A stretch of DNA of 64,000 nucleotides from JBDSSS01 sp963764195 (GTDB lineage: Bacteria; Actinomycetota; Actinomycetes; Actinomycetales; Dermatophilaceae): assembly GCA_963764195.1 (NCBI GenBank), contig CAVXRG010000010.1, positions 930,001 to 994,000 of the forward strand. The letters are read 5' to 3'. A program made the translations under genes and the position numbers. Under the pieces are notes generated by a model. The model was not told the DNA's origin. It saw nothing but the letters and a program-made list of their open reading frames with translations, and ran no database searches. Numbering within the stretch: the first letter of the stretch is position 1; every line of letters begins with the position of its first letter. Shown piece by piece: positions 8,770-17,108 of this stretch.

Positions 8770-10499
8770 TCCACCCCGAGCAGCACGCTGTAGACGTGCT
8801 GCCCACCGACGATCTCGGACACCTCGACGGACGGGCGCTCGGCCCGAGCCCGCGCCGCCAGCTCCAGAGCCAGACCCGTCGCAGCCGATGCTCCCACGAG
8901 GAGGGTCAGCAGCTCGCCGCCGCCCGACAGCAGGCTTCGGACCACCTCGCCGCCGACCACGACCTCGTCGGACCCGACGACGACCACCTCACCGTCGACG
9001 ATGCCGAGCACGTCCCCCGGCCGACACTCACCGCCGCTCGTCATGGCGGCCCGGGTCGCGACGGTCACCGCGCCGTGCCGGGTCGCCGAGGCGGCCGACT
9101 GCATCGCCACGACGTTGGACCCGACGTCGGCCGCCGGGTCGAGGACCGCGAGCGCGGCGATGCCCTGGACCGCGGAGCGGGCCCGGACCACGCGGGCGTC
9201 GATGCCGTCGTCGGCGACCGCCCGGACGGCGGCCGCGGCGGCGAGCTCGGTGTCGTCGTCGTTGGGCAGCACGACGACCCCGTCGACCCCGCGGCCGCGC
9301 TGCTCGTGGATGGCCTCGATGAGCGACCCGGTCGAAGCACGCCACCCGGGCCGGGCGGGCACGACGACCGCCCCGGCTTCCCGGAACACCTCGGCCAGCC
9401 CCTCGCCGTCGGTGCACACGACGATGCCGGTGCGCGGACCGTGCGGACGTCGACCCGCCGGCGCGTCGGGGCTGCCGGCCCCCCCGGCCACGTGGGGCCG
9501 GCGCGGGTCCGTGAGCAGGTGGGTGATCCGGACCCGGTGCGGTCGTCCCGCGTCGATTCCGGCCTCGACGGCCGCGCCCGCGTCGTCGACGTGGGCGTGC
9601 ACGTTCCACTCCCCCTCCCCGCCGACGACGAGGACCGAGTCGCCGAGGGCGACGAGCCGCTCCCGGAGGGCCTCGACCGCCTCGTCGCCCGAGTCGCGCA
9701 GCAGGTACATCACCTCGTATGCCGGGCCCGCCCAGTCGGGGCCCACGCCCCTCGCCACCTCGCTCCCTGCCTCGGACCCGGTTGCGGGGCCGGCCGCCGG
9801 CAGCCGGGGACGGGCGCTGCGACCGGCCGAGCCGAGCCCCACGGCCACCCGGCCGTCGTCGCCGGCGCAGAGCCGCTCGAGGCACTCGAGCATGATCACG
9901 TAGCCCGCCCCACCGGCGTCGACGACCCCGGCGCGGGCGAGGACCGGGAGCTGCTGGGGCGTCCGCGCCAGCGCGAGGCGACCGGCGTCGAGCGCGGCGA
10001 GGGACACGGCATACAGCCCGTCCCCGGCTGCGGTGCGCGCTGCCTCGGAGACGGCCCGCGCCACGGAGAGGATGGTGCCGTCCTTCGGGTCGCTCACGGC
10101 CTGCCACGCCCGCTCGTCGGCCCGGGCCAGCCCGGCGGCGAGCGCCGGTCCGTCGATGACGGCGAGGTGGCTGCACGCATCGGCGAGGCCTCGGGCCAGC
10201 TGGCTGAGGATGACACCCGAGTTGCCGCGCGCGGTCCACAGCAGGTTGCGGGCGAAGACCTCGAGCAGCGCACCCGCACCGTCGGTCTCCTCGTGGGCGA
10301 GGGTGCGCTCGACCGCCGCGTCGAAGGTGAGGTAGAGGTTGGTCCCGGTGTCGCCGTCGGGGACCGGGAAGACGTTGAGCTCGTCGATCTCGCTTCGCCG
10401 CGAGGCAAGCGCCGACCGGACGAGGACCGACCAGCGGCGCACTCCGGCCGCGTCGAGGAGCGTCAGGGCGTCCTCGGGCGTGGGTACAGCGCCTGGCAT
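8766..10499 (-). CDS. DAK2 domain protein (YloV/FakA-like kinase)
   Basis: A 577-aa protein with an N-terminal DhaL/DAK2 kinase domain (NVFPVPDGDTGTNLYLT, Mg-ATP binding; NSGVILSQLARG) and a long C-terminal FakA-type region. FakA homologues phosphorylate fatty acids bound to FakB/DegV partners; no DegV gene is seen here, so that role is inferred. ATG 10499 is supported by GAGGAGGG 5 bases upstream, so the longer in-frame start at 10568 is not needed. Overlaps recG by 4 bases; this DAK2-recG order is conserved in Firmicutes and Actinobacteria. Confidence 0.9.
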   Translation of the reverse strand: MPGAVPTPEDALTLLDAAGVRRWSVLVRSALASRRSEIDELNVFPVPDGDTGTNLYLTFDAAVERTLAHEETDGAGALLEVFARNLLWTARGNSGVILSQLARGLADACSHLAVIDGPALAAGLARADERAWQAVSDPKDGTILSVARAVSEAARTAAGDGLYAVSLAALDAGRLALARTPQQLPVLARAGVVDAGGAGYVIMLECLERLCAGDDGRVAVGLGSAGRSARPRLPAAGPATGSEAGSEVARGVGPDWAGPAYEVMYLLRDSGDEAVEALRERLVALGDSVLVVGGEGEWNVHAHVDDAGAAVEAGIDAGRPHRVRITHLLTDPRRPHVAGGAGSPDAPAGRRPHGPRTGIVVCTDGEGLAEVFREAGAVVVPARPGWRASTGSLIEAIHEQRGRGVDGVVVLPNDDDTELAAAAAVRAVADDGIDARVVRARSAVQGIAALAVLDPAADVGSNVVAMQSAASATRHGAVTVATRAAMTSGGECRPGDVLGIVDGEVVVVGSDEVVVGGEVVRSLLSGGGELLTLLVGASAATGLALELAARARAERPSVEVSEIVGGQHVYSVLLGVE

Positions 10500-10587
10500 C
10501 CGGGTCCCTCCTCGTGGTGGACGGCAGGTTAGCGCCTCCCTCCGACGTCCGCATGCACGCCTGCCCACCGCGGTCTAGCGTGGGGCC

Positions 10588-11364
10588 GTGCCCCGACCCG
10601 CCCCTGACACCTACCGCAAGACGTGGGTGCAGGCGCCGCCCGGGTTCTTCGAGGTCGAGGCCGCGGGGCTGCGGTGGCTGGCGGAGGCGACGGCGGTCCG
10701 GGGCACCCGCGTCGTCGCGGTGCACGACGTCGGGGAGACGCACATCGACCTCGACCGGCTCGTCCCGGTCGGGGAGACGACCCGCGCCGTGGAGAAGCTC
10801 GGCCGGTCGCTCGCCCGGTTGCACGGAGCCGGCGCGCCGGCCTTCGGCTCCCCGCCGCCGGGCTGGCACGGGGACGCCTGGATCGGGCGTCAGACGCAGT
10901 CGAACGACCCGACGCCCACGTGGGGCGCGTTCTACGCCGAGCAGCGGGTCCGGCCCTTCGTGGGCCGAGCGGTCGACGCCGGCAGCCTCGACCTCGAGGG
11001 TGCCCACCTCGTCGAGCGGGTCTGCGACCGGATCTCCTCGGGTGAGTACGACGACGGGCGACCGCCCGCGCGGATCCACGGTGACCTGTGGGCGGGCAAC
11101 GTCGTGTTCACCGATCGGGGGGCCGTCCTCATCGACCCGGCGGCGCACGGGGGGCACGGGCTGACCGACCTCGCCATGCTCGCCCTCTTCGGCGTGCCGT
11201 GGCTCGACCGGCTCGGTGACGCCTACGCCGAGGTGGCCGGGCTCGAGGTGGCCTGGCGGCCGTTGATGAGCCTGCACCAGCTGCACCCGCTCGCGACCCA
11301 CGCGGCCTCCCAGGGCCCGGCCTACGCGGGGCAGCTCGTGGAGGTGGCGCGGCGTTGGAGCTGA
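10588..11364 (+). CDS. Fructosamine/ketosamine-3-kinase family protein
   Basis: A 258-aa protein of the fructosamine-3-kinase (PF03881) family, which phosphorylates sugars attached to amines so that glycated proteins or metabolites are repaired. The phosphotransferase loop IHGDLWAGNVVF (about residue 165) and the metal-binding LIDPAAHGGHGLTDLAM are intact. GTG 10588 lies 6 bases after TAGCGT (10576-10581), so it is probably leaderless. Divergent from the DAK2 gene; ends in an intrinsic terminator at 11369. Confidence 0.9.
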   Translation: MPRPAPDTYRKTWVQAPPGFFEVEAAGLRWLAEATAVRGTRVVAVHDVGETHIDLDRLVPVGETTRAVEKLGRSLARLHGAGAPAFGSPPPGWHGDAWIGRQTQSNDPTPTWGAFYAEQRVRPFVGRAVDAGSLDLEGAHLVERVCDRISSGEYDDGRPPARIHGDLWAGNVVFTDRGAVLIDPAAHGGHGLTDLAMLALFGVPWLDRLGDAYAEVAGLEVAWRPLMSLHQLHPLATHAASQGPAYAGQLVEVARRWS

Positions 11365-11368
11365 GTGC

Positions 11369-11392
11369 GGCAGGGCCCTCCCCTGCCGTTTT
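11369..11392 (+). terminator. Intrinsic terminator after fructosamine kinase gene
   Basis: GGCAGGG (11369-11375) pairs with CCCTGCC (11381-11387) across a CCCTC loop, followed by GTTTTG. It begins five bases past the stop codon. Confidence 0.8.
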
Positions 11393-11420
11393 GTCGTCCG
11401 AGCACCCGGTCGGCTACGCT
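11391..11420 (+). promoter_or_regulatory. Predicted rpmB promoter
   Basis: TTGTCG (11391-11396), an 18-bp spacer and TACGCT (11415-11420) form a sigma-70-like promoter. It would give a leader of about 105 bases before rpmB. The -35 overlaps the T-run of the preceding terminator. Confidence 0.55.
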
Positions 11421-11531
11421 TGACCGGTTCCCCTCGTGCACTGCGGGTGACGCACTCCCCGTGTGGGTCCCGGTTGCCCGGGGCCGGAATGCCCAGGACT
11501 TTGGTCAACATCGACAACTCAGGAGATACCC

Positions 11532-11720
11532 GTGGCTGCCAACTGCGACGTCTGCGGCAAGGGACCGAGCTTCGGTCACAACATCTCGCACTCGCACCGC
11601 CGTACCAAGCGGCGCTGGAACCCCAACATCCAGCGCGTTCGCACGATGGTCGGTGGCGTGACGCCCAAGCGACTCAACGTCTGCACCTCGTGCCTCAAGG
11701 CGGGCAAGGTCGCTCGCTGA
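11532..11720 (+). CDS. rpmB: 50S ribosomal protein L28
   Basis: A 62-aa L28 protein (AANCDVCGKGPSFGHNISHSHRRTKRRW). CDVC and CTSC form a zinc ribbon, so this is the zinc-containing (C+) paralogue type. GTG 11532 with AGGAG at 11521-11525 sets the start. Monocistronic, with its own promoter and terminator; thiL is convergent. Confidence 0.97.
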   Translation: MAANCDVCGKGPSFGHNISHSHRRTKRRWNPNIQRVRTMVGGVTPKRLNVCTSCLKAGKVAR

Positions 11721-11744
11721 CCCTCCCCTGACGCACGATCGACC

Positions 11745-11769
11745 GGCCGGTTCCCCTCGGGGACCGGCC
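11745..11769 (+). terminator. rpmB terminator hairpin
   Basis: GGCCGG (11745-11750) and CCGGCC (11764-11769) close a long GC stem with a one-base bulge around a TC turn. A weak T-rich stretch (ttcgtcgtc) follows. It could serve both convergent genes. Confidence 0.65.
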
Positions 11770-11772
11770 TTC

Positions 11773-11808
11773 GTCGTCAGTCGGGTCGTCAGTCGCGTCG
11801 TCAGTCGG
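11773..11808. repeat. Three 12-bp tandem repeats across the thiL stop
   Basis: Three units of gtcgtcagtcg[g/c]. On the minus strand each unit contains TGA, and the third supplies the thiL stop codon (11801-11803). Confidence 0.9.
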
Positions 11809-12766
11809 GCCGGAAGTGGTCCCAGCCGGAGTGGAGCGGGGCCGCGCCGTCGAGCAGGACCCCCGCCCGTTCCCCGGGCCCGACCGCCCGCACGCTGCCG
11901 ATGCGGCGCCACTGCCCCGGCAGGTCGCCGGGAGGGAACGTCGCGAGCAGGGAGTGCTCCTCCCCGCCCGTGAGCACGCACTCTCGGGCCGCCTCGGCGC
12001 CGACGGCCGGTGTGAGGCCCTCGACGTCGGCGTGGACCGCCGGCGACTCGACGTCGACGATGACCCCGCTCGCGCCGGCGATGCGCCCGCCGTCGCGAAG
12101 CAGCCCGTCGGAGATGTCGAGCATCGCGGTCGCACCGGCCCGGGCCGCCTCGGGTCCGGCGCTCAACGGGCTCTCCGGTCGGCGCTGGCGGGCCACCGCG
12201 ATGGGGTGCGCGTCCTGCCGGCCCTCGGCGAGGAGCACGAGGCCCGCCGCCGCGAGGCCGAGCGTGCCGCACACGGCGAGCTGGTCACCCGGGCGGGCCC
12301 CCGAGCGGAGCACGGGCTCACCCTCGATGGCGCCCAGCGCGGTCACGGAGACGACGACGATGCCGGCCGGGGCCGATGACAGGTCACCGCCGAGCACGGC
12401 GACCCCGGCCTCGGCGCAGGCCTGCGCCACCCCCTCGGCGTGGTCCAGCATCCACTCCACGGCGAGCTCGGGCCCGGCGACGAGCGTGAGCAGCACCCCG
12501 GTGGCGCGGCCGCCCATGGCGGCGACGTCCGCGAGGTTCTGCACGACGACCTTGTGCCCGATGTCGGCGCCCGAGCTCCACGCGTCGACCCAGTCGCGCC
12601 CCAGCACGACGGTGTCGGTCGTCGCGACGACGCGCGAGCCGGTGCGCAGGACGGCCGCGTCGTCACCGGGGCCGACGACGACCGCCGCACCGGACGGGAA
12701 CAACGGCAGGATCCGTGCGAGCAGGCCCTCCTCGGCCAGGGAGCTGAGCGGCGTGCCGCCCGTCAT
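11801..12766 (-). CDS. thiL: Thiamine-monophosphate kinase
   Basis: A 321-aa PurM-like enzyme that phosphorylates thiamine monophosphate to the cofactor thiamine diphosphate. VGPGDDAAVL (metal/ATP site), TTDTVVLGRDW, a GHKVVVQNLADVAAMGG stretch and a LDISDGLLRDG motif are all in family order. ATG 12766 gives a normal length. An in-frame GTG at 12874 with an upstream GAAGGGTG would add 36 residues, including a Ser-Pro-Thr-Thr repeat; both starts are possible. Confidence 0.93.
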   Translation of the reverse strand: MTGGTPLSSLAEEGLLARILPLFPSGAAVVVGPGDDAAVLRTGSRVVATTDTVVLGRDWVDAWSSGADIGHKVVVQNLADVAAMGGRATGVLLTLVAGPELAVEWMLDHAEGVAQACAEAGVAVLGGDLSSAPAGIVVVSVTALGAIEGEPVLRSGARPGDQLAVCGTLGLAAAGLVLLAEGRQDAHPIAVARQRRPESPLSAGPEAARAGATAMLDISDGLLRDGGRIAGASGVIVDVESPAVHADVEGLTPAVGAEAARECVLTGGEEHSLLATFPPGDLPGQWRRIGSVRAVGPGERAGVLLDGAAPLHSGWDHFRPD

Positions 12767-12788
12767 CAGCGGGCCCCGCCGCCCGTTC

Positions 12789-12824
12789 GGACTCGTGGTC
12801 GGGCTCATGGTCGGACTCGTGGTC
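12789..12824. repeat. Three 12-bp tandem repeats upstream of thiL
   Basis: Units ggactcgtggtc, gggctcatggtc and ggactcgtggtc are contiguous. In frame with thiL they read as a Ser-Pro-Thr-Thr/Met repeat, so they are either an N-terminal extension (start 12874) or an untranslated duplication. Confidence 0.85.
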
Positions 12825-13081
12825 GGGCTTCCCGCCGAACGCCGCGCCGAGCTGCCGGTCGAACTCGTGGTCACGAATCACCCTTCATCGCGTCGACATG
12901 CGCGGCTCGTCGGGACGAAACATCCCCCCGCACGGTAGCGTCAGGGCACGCTCCTCGGCACACCCGGTCGCCCGTCGTCCGGGGTCCCGACGGATCGTCG
13001 GGTCGGCCCGCTGCCGTCCCGTCCCGCGGCCCCTTCCCGCTCGGGGCCCGCCACCGAACGACCAACACAAAGAGGTGACTC

Positions 13082-13315
13082 GTGGTTCAGGCCTACATCC
13101 TGATTCAGACCGAGGTCGGCAAGGCCGCCAGCGTCGCGGAGCAGATTGCCGGCATCTCCGGCGTGACGCTGGCCGAGGACGTGACCGGTCCGTACGACGT
13201 CATCGCGCGGGTGGAGGCGGCCAACGTCGACGACCTGGGGCGTCTGGTCATCGCCAGGCTCCAGGACGTCGCGGGCATCACCCGCACCCTGACCTGCACG
13301 GTCGTGCACGTCTGA
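13082..13315 (+). CDS. Stand-alone Lrp/AsnC ligand-binding (RAM) domain protein
   Basis: A 77-aa protein corresponding only to the C-terminal RAM/AsnC ligand-binding domain (QAYILIQTEVGKAASVAEQI...GPYDVIARVEAANVDDLGRLV). There is no helix-turn-helix, so it is not itself a DNA-binding repressor. Such proteins form oligomeric rings that bind amino acids and can partner with full Lrp proteins (family knowledge). GTG 13082 with AGAGGTG upstream. The DUF3515 lipoprotein reading frame follows directly after its stop in the same phase. Confidence 0.88.
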   Translation: MVQAYILIQTEVGKAASVAEQIAGISGVTLAEDVTGPYDVIARVEAANVDDLGRLVIARLQDVAGITRTLTCTVVHV

Positions 13316-13327
13316 GGCGTCCCGGCC

Positions 13328-13777
13328 ATCCGCAGCACCACCGGCGCCGCCACGACGGCGGCGCTCTGCGCCGCCGTCGTGGCGCTGTCCGGCTGCTCGT
13401 CCGCCCCTGAGGTCACGGCCGCCCCCCAGGCGGCGGCGCCGGTCTGCGCCGGCATCCCGTGGCCCTCCTCGGTGAGCGGTCGCGAGCGCGTGTCGACGCA
13501 CCCCGAGGCCCGGTGGGCGGCCGCCTGGGGTGACCCTGCCCTGATCGCCCGTTGCGGCCTCGACCCCCTCGGACCGACCACGGACCTCTGCGTCACCGTC
13601 GACGGCGTCGACTGGGTCGTGCGTGAGCTGAGCGACGGGAGCGCGGCCACGACGTTCGGACGGGACCCCGCGATCGAGGTGCTCGCCCCCGCCCGCTACG
13701 GGGCGGTGCCGCTGCTCCTGCCGGCCTTCACCGCGGCTGCGCAGGCGCTCCCGACGAACGGCCGTCGCTGCAGCTGA
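13328..13777 (+). CDS. DUF3515 lipoprotein, apparent AUC start
   Basis: A predicted secreted lipoprotein of the actinobacterial DUF3515 family, function unknown. The open frame begins after the upstream TGA at 13313. A clear lipoprotein signal is encoded: IRSTTGAATTAALCAAVVALSGC with LSGC lipobox. The only ATG/GTG/TTG codon before the lipobox is GTG 13379, which would delete most of the signal peptide. ATC at 13328 sits exactly where the signal begins, with GAGGCG (13314-13319) 8 bases upstream. I therefore take AUC as the probable start (149 aa). A sequencing error or readthrough from the RAM gene are alternatives. Convergent with ddl. Confidence 0.7.
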   Translation: MRSTTGAATTAALCAAVVALSGCSSAPEVTAAPQAAAPVCAGIPWPSSVSGRERVSTHPEARWAAAWGDPALIARCGLDPLGPTTDLCVTVDGVDWVVRELSDGSAATTFGRDPAIEVLAPARYGAVPLLLPAFTAAAQALPTNGRRCS

Positions 13778-13784
13778 TCGCGGG

Positions 13785-14924
13785 TCAGCGCAGCCCGACC
13801 CGCCGCTCGAGGGCCAGCGTGATCAGCTCGTCGATGAGGTCCGGGTAGGCCAGGCCCGAGGCGGCCCACATCTGGGGGTACATCGAGTGCGGCGTGAAAC
13901 CGGGCATCGTGTTGATCTCGTTGACGACGACCTCGCCGTCGGCGGTGTAGAAGCAGTCGACCCGGGCCAGCCCCTCGCAGCCGAGCGCCTCGAAGGCGAG
14001 CCCGGCCAGCCGGCGCACCTGCTCCGAGACCTCCGCGGGGACGTCGGCGGGGCAGCTGAGGTCGACGTCGGACTCGGCGAGGTACTTCGCCTCGAAGTCG
14101 TAGAAGGCGTGGTTGGCGTGCACGGCCACCTCGGCCACCTGGGAGGTCCGCGGGGCGTCGGTCCCCCGCCCCTGCAGCACGGCGCACTCGATCTCGCGGC
14201 CGACGATGCCCTGCTCGACGACGACCTTGGGGTCGTGCTCGCGGGCGGTCTCGACGGCCGACTCGAGGTCCTCAGGCCGGTCGACCTTGGTGATCCCCAT
14301 CGAGGACCCGGCCCGCGCCGGCTTGACGAACAGGGGGTAGGTCAGGGCGTCGCAGGACGCGAGGGCGCCCTCGCGGTCGGCGCGCCACGCCCGGTCGGTG
14401 ATGACGGCATACGGCCCGACGGGCAGGCCGTGACCGACGAAGACGAGCTTCATGTAGTGCTTGTCCATGCCGGCCGCCGAGGCGAACACCCCCGAGCCGA
14501 CGTAGCGCACGTCCGACAGCTCGAGCAGGCCCTGGAGCGTGCCGTCCTCGCCGAAGGGGCCGTGCAGGAGCGGGAGGACGACGTCGACCTCACCGAGCTC
14601 GCGCGGAGCGACGCCGGGCTCGAGCACGGTCAGGGCGGTCTCGCGGGTCGACAGCGGGAGCACGACGTGCGCGGCCTCGGCGGTCACCTCGGGCACGTGC
14701 CCGGGGGTCAGCTCGAAGCGGGCGGGCTCGTCGGCGGCGAGCACCCACTGCCCCTCCCGCGTGATCCCGATCGGGACGACGTCCCAGGCCTCGCGGTCGA
14801 TGGCCCGCAGCACGCCGGCCGCGGTGGCGCACGAGACGGCGTGCTCCGAGGAGCGACCGCCGAAGACGACGGCGACGCGCGGGCGAGGTTTCGACGCAGA
14901 GGTCGGGGGCTGGTCCGTGGTCAT
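13785..14924 (-). CDS. ddl: D-alanine--D-alanine ligase
   Basis: A 379-aa ATP-grasp enzyme making D-Ala-D-Ala for peptidoglycan. Features in order: VVFGGRSSEHAVS near residue 22, PLLHGPFGEDGTLQGLLEL, VKPARAGSSMGITKV, and the C-terminal NEINTMPGFTPHSMYPQM metal/substrate motif. ATG 14924 is preceded by TAGAGT 8 bases upstream, so its mRNA leader is very short. Divergent from the PLP enzyme at 14975. Confidence 0.95.
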   Translation of the reverse strand: MTTDQPPTSASKPRPRVAVVFGGRSSEHAVSCATAAGVLRAIDREAWDVVPIGITREGQWVLAADEPARFELTPGHVPEVTAEAAHVVLPLSTRETALTVLEPGVAPRELGEVDVVLPLLHGPFGEDGTLQGLLELSDVRYVGSGVFASAAGMDKHYMKLVFVGHGLPVGPYAVITDRAWRADREGALASCDALTYPLFVKPARAGSSMGITKVDRPEDLESAVETAREHDPKVVVEQGIVGREIECAVLQGRGTDAPRTSQVAEVAVHANHAFYDFEAKYLAESDVDLSCPADVPAEVSEQVRRLAGLAFEALGCEGLARVDCFYTADGEVVVNEINTMPGFTPHSMYPQMWAASGLAYPDLIDELITLALERRVGLR

Positions 14925-14974
14925 CAGTCGAGACTCTAGCGGGACGTGTCGGAGCCCCCTCGTAGGCTGCGCGG

Positions 14975-16072
14975 GTGAGCCCTGACGTCGATCCCCGGTC
15001 CCTGCACGTCGAGAGCCACGTCGTGGCCGCGGGTCGCCCGCCACGCCGCCCCGGCGCCCCCGTCAACGTCGGGGTCGAGCTCACCTCGACGTATGCCGCT
15101 GACGGCCCGGTCAACTACGCGCGCGTCGGCAACCCGACGTGGGACGCCTTCGAGTCCGCGCTCGGCGGGCTCGAGGGGGGCCTCGCCCTCGTGCACGGCT
15201 CGGGGATGGGAGCGATCTCGGCGGCCCTGTCGCTGCTGCCCCCGCAGGGCACCGTCGTCGCGCCGGACCAGACCTACAACGGCACCCACGACCTGCTCCT
15301 CGCGCACGAGCAGGCGGGTGGTCGCGTCGTCCGGGTGGCCGCCGCCGACACCACCGGGTTCGTCGCCGCGCTCGAGGGTGCGGACCTGCTCTGGCTCGAG
15401 TCCCCGACCAACCCGTTGATGGACGTCACCGACCTGCCGGCCGTGCTCGGCACGTCCCGCGAGCGCGGGGTGACGAGCGTCGTCGACAACACCCTGTCCA
15501 CCCCGCTGCTGTCCCGCCCGCTCGGCCTCGGGGCCGACGTCGTCGTCCACTCCGTGACGAAGTACCTCGCGGGTCACTCCGACGTCGTGCTCGGCGCGAC
15601 GGTCGTCGCCGACGACGAGCGGGGCCGGGAGATCGGCGCCCGGCTCAAGCGACACCGCACCCTGCACGGCTCGATCGCGGGCCCGATGGAGGTCTTCCTC
15701 GCGCTGCGCGGCCTGCGGACGCTGTCCGTCCGCTTCGAGCGGGCGTGCGCGAATGCCGCCGAGCTGGCTCGGCGGCTCGCCGACCACCCGGGCGTCTCCC
15801 GGGTCCGCTTCCCCGGCAACGGGGCCATGCTCGCGATCGACGTGGCCGGGGATGCCGCGGCAGCCGACCGGGTCTGCGACGCGACGACCCTGTGGCTGCA
15901 CTCGACGAGCCTCGGCGGCGTCGAGTCCCAGCTCGAGCGTCGCCGCCGCCACCCGTCGGAGCCGACGTCCGTCCCGGCGAACCTGCTGCGCCTGTCGGTG
16001 GGCATCGAGCACGTCGAGGACCTGTGGGCCGACCTCGACGGAGCGCTGCGCCGGGGTCTATCTCTCGGCTAG
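14975..16072 (+). CDS. Cys/Met-metabolism PLP-dependent enzyme (cystathionine gamma-synthase/lyase-like)
   Basis: A 365-aa fold-type I PLP enzyme. NYARVGNPTWDAFE, GSGMGAISAALSLL, the PLP lysine in SVTKYLAGHSD (about residue 195) and the final LLRLSVGIEHVEDLWADL are family hallmarks. Exact activity (synthase, gamma-lyase, or sulfhydrylase) cannot be fixed from sequence reading. GTG 14975 is 6 bases after TAGGCT (14963-14968), so it is probably leaderless. Confidence 0.88.
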   Translation: MSPDVDPRSLHVESHVVAAGRPPRRPGAPVNVGVELTSTYAADGPVNYARVGNPTWDAFESALGGLEGGLALVHGSGMGAISAALSLLPPQGTVVAPDQTYNGTHDLLLAHEQAGGRVVRVAAADTTGFVAALEGADLLWLESPTNPLMDVTDLPAVLGTSRERGVTSVVDNTLSTPLLSRPLGLGADVVVHSVTKYLAGHSDVVLGATVVADDERGREIGARLKRHRTLHGSIAGPMEVFLALRGLRTLSVRFERACANAAELARRLADHPGVSRVRFPGNGAMLAIDVAGDAAAADRVCDATTLWLHSTSLGGVESQLERRRRHPSEPTSVPANLLRLSVGIEHVEDLWADLDGALRRGLSLG

Positions 16073-16109
16073 AAACCCGCGGTGGGCGCGCGTCGGCGGG
16101 GTGGGTCGG

Positions 16110-17108
16110 CTAGTGCTTCTCGGCCTTGAGGTCGCGCGACATCAGCTTCGGCCCGACGTCGGCGGCCGACTGGCCGTCCCGGACGACGGCGACGACCTGC
16201 TCGACGATCGGCATGTCGACGCCGTGGTCGCGGGCCAGCTCGAGGATCGACTGGCACGACTTGACCCCCTCGGCGGTCTGCCGGGTCGCGGCGACGACCT
16301 CGTCGACGGCGAGCCCCTGGCCGAGCCGCACCCCGAAGGCGTGGTTGCGCGAGAGCGGGGACATGCACGTCGCGATGAGGTCACCGACCCCGGCGAGGCC
16401 GAGAAAGGTCTCCGGCTCTGCCCCGAGCGCCAGCCCGAGCCGGGTCGTCTCGGCGAGACCACGGGTGATGATCGTCGCCTTGGTGTTGTCGCCGAACCCC
16501 ATCCCCTCGGCCATCCCGACCGCCAGGCCCACGACGTTCTTCGTCGCGCCGCAGACCTCCGTGCCGACGACGTCGGTGGAGGTGTAGGGCCGGAAGACCG
16601 GGGTGGCGCAGGCTGCGGCCACGCGCTCGGCCGCGGCGGGATCCACGCAGGCCACGACGCTCGCCGCGGGCTGGCGGCGGGCGATCTCCTTGGCCAGGTT
16701 GGGGCCCGAGAGGATGACGATGTGCTGCTCCGGCACCCCAGCGACCGCTGCGATGACCTCGCTCATCCGCTTCGTCGTGCCGAGCTCGACGCCCTTCATC
16801 AACGAGACGACGTCGGCACCGGCCGGGATCGCGCCGCCCCAGCTCGCGAGGTTGGCGCGCAGCGTCTGGGACGGCACCGCCAGCACGACGATGTCGGCCT
16901 CGGCGCAGGCCACGGCCGGGTCGGTCGTCGCCCGCACGGAGGTCGGCAGGTCGAGCTCGGGCAGGTAGTCGCGGTTGCGCCCGTCGTTGATCTGGGCAGC
17001 GACCTCCTCACGACGGGCCCACATCGTCACCTCCGCGCCGGCGTCGGCGAGGATCACGGCGAACGCCGTGCCCCAGCTGCCGGTGCCCATCACCGCGACC
17101 CTCGTCAT
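16110..17108 (-). CDS. gpsA: Glycerol-3-phosphate dehydrogenase [NAD(P)+]
   Basis: A 332-aa enzyme making sn-glycerol-3-phosphate for phospholipids. N-terminal Rossmann motif VAVMGTGSWGTAFA, then VVSLMKGVE, GPNLAKEIARRQPAA, the catalytic-lysine region CGATKNVVGLAVGMAEG, and GLAGVGDLIATCMSPLSRN. ATG 17108 overlaps the stop of the upstream acyltransferase by ATGA. The pair supplies and acylates glycerol-3-phosphate. Confidence 0.96.
   Translation of the reverse strand: MTRVAVMGTGSWGTAFAVILADAGAEVTMWARREEVAAQINDGRNRDYLPELDLPTSVRATTDPAVACAEADIVVLAVPSQTLRANLASWGGAIPAGADVVSLMKGVELGTTKRMSEVIAAVAGVPEQHIVILSGPNLAKEIARRQPAASVVACVDPAAAERVAAACATPVFRPYTSTDVVGTEVCGATKNVVGLAVGMAEGMGFGDNTKATIITRGLAETTRLGLALGAEPETFLGLAGVGDLIATCMSPLSRNHAFGVRLGQGLAVDEVVAATRQTAEGVKSCQSILELARDHGVDMPIVEQVVAVVRDGQSAADVGPKLMSRDLKAEKH

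Noticed and set aside
9028..11517. An 829-codon minus-strand frame spanning the DAK2 gene and the fructosamine kinase
   Set aside because: It shadows two well-supported genes in other frames and has an Arg/Pro/Gly composition typical of out-of-frame high-GC DNA.
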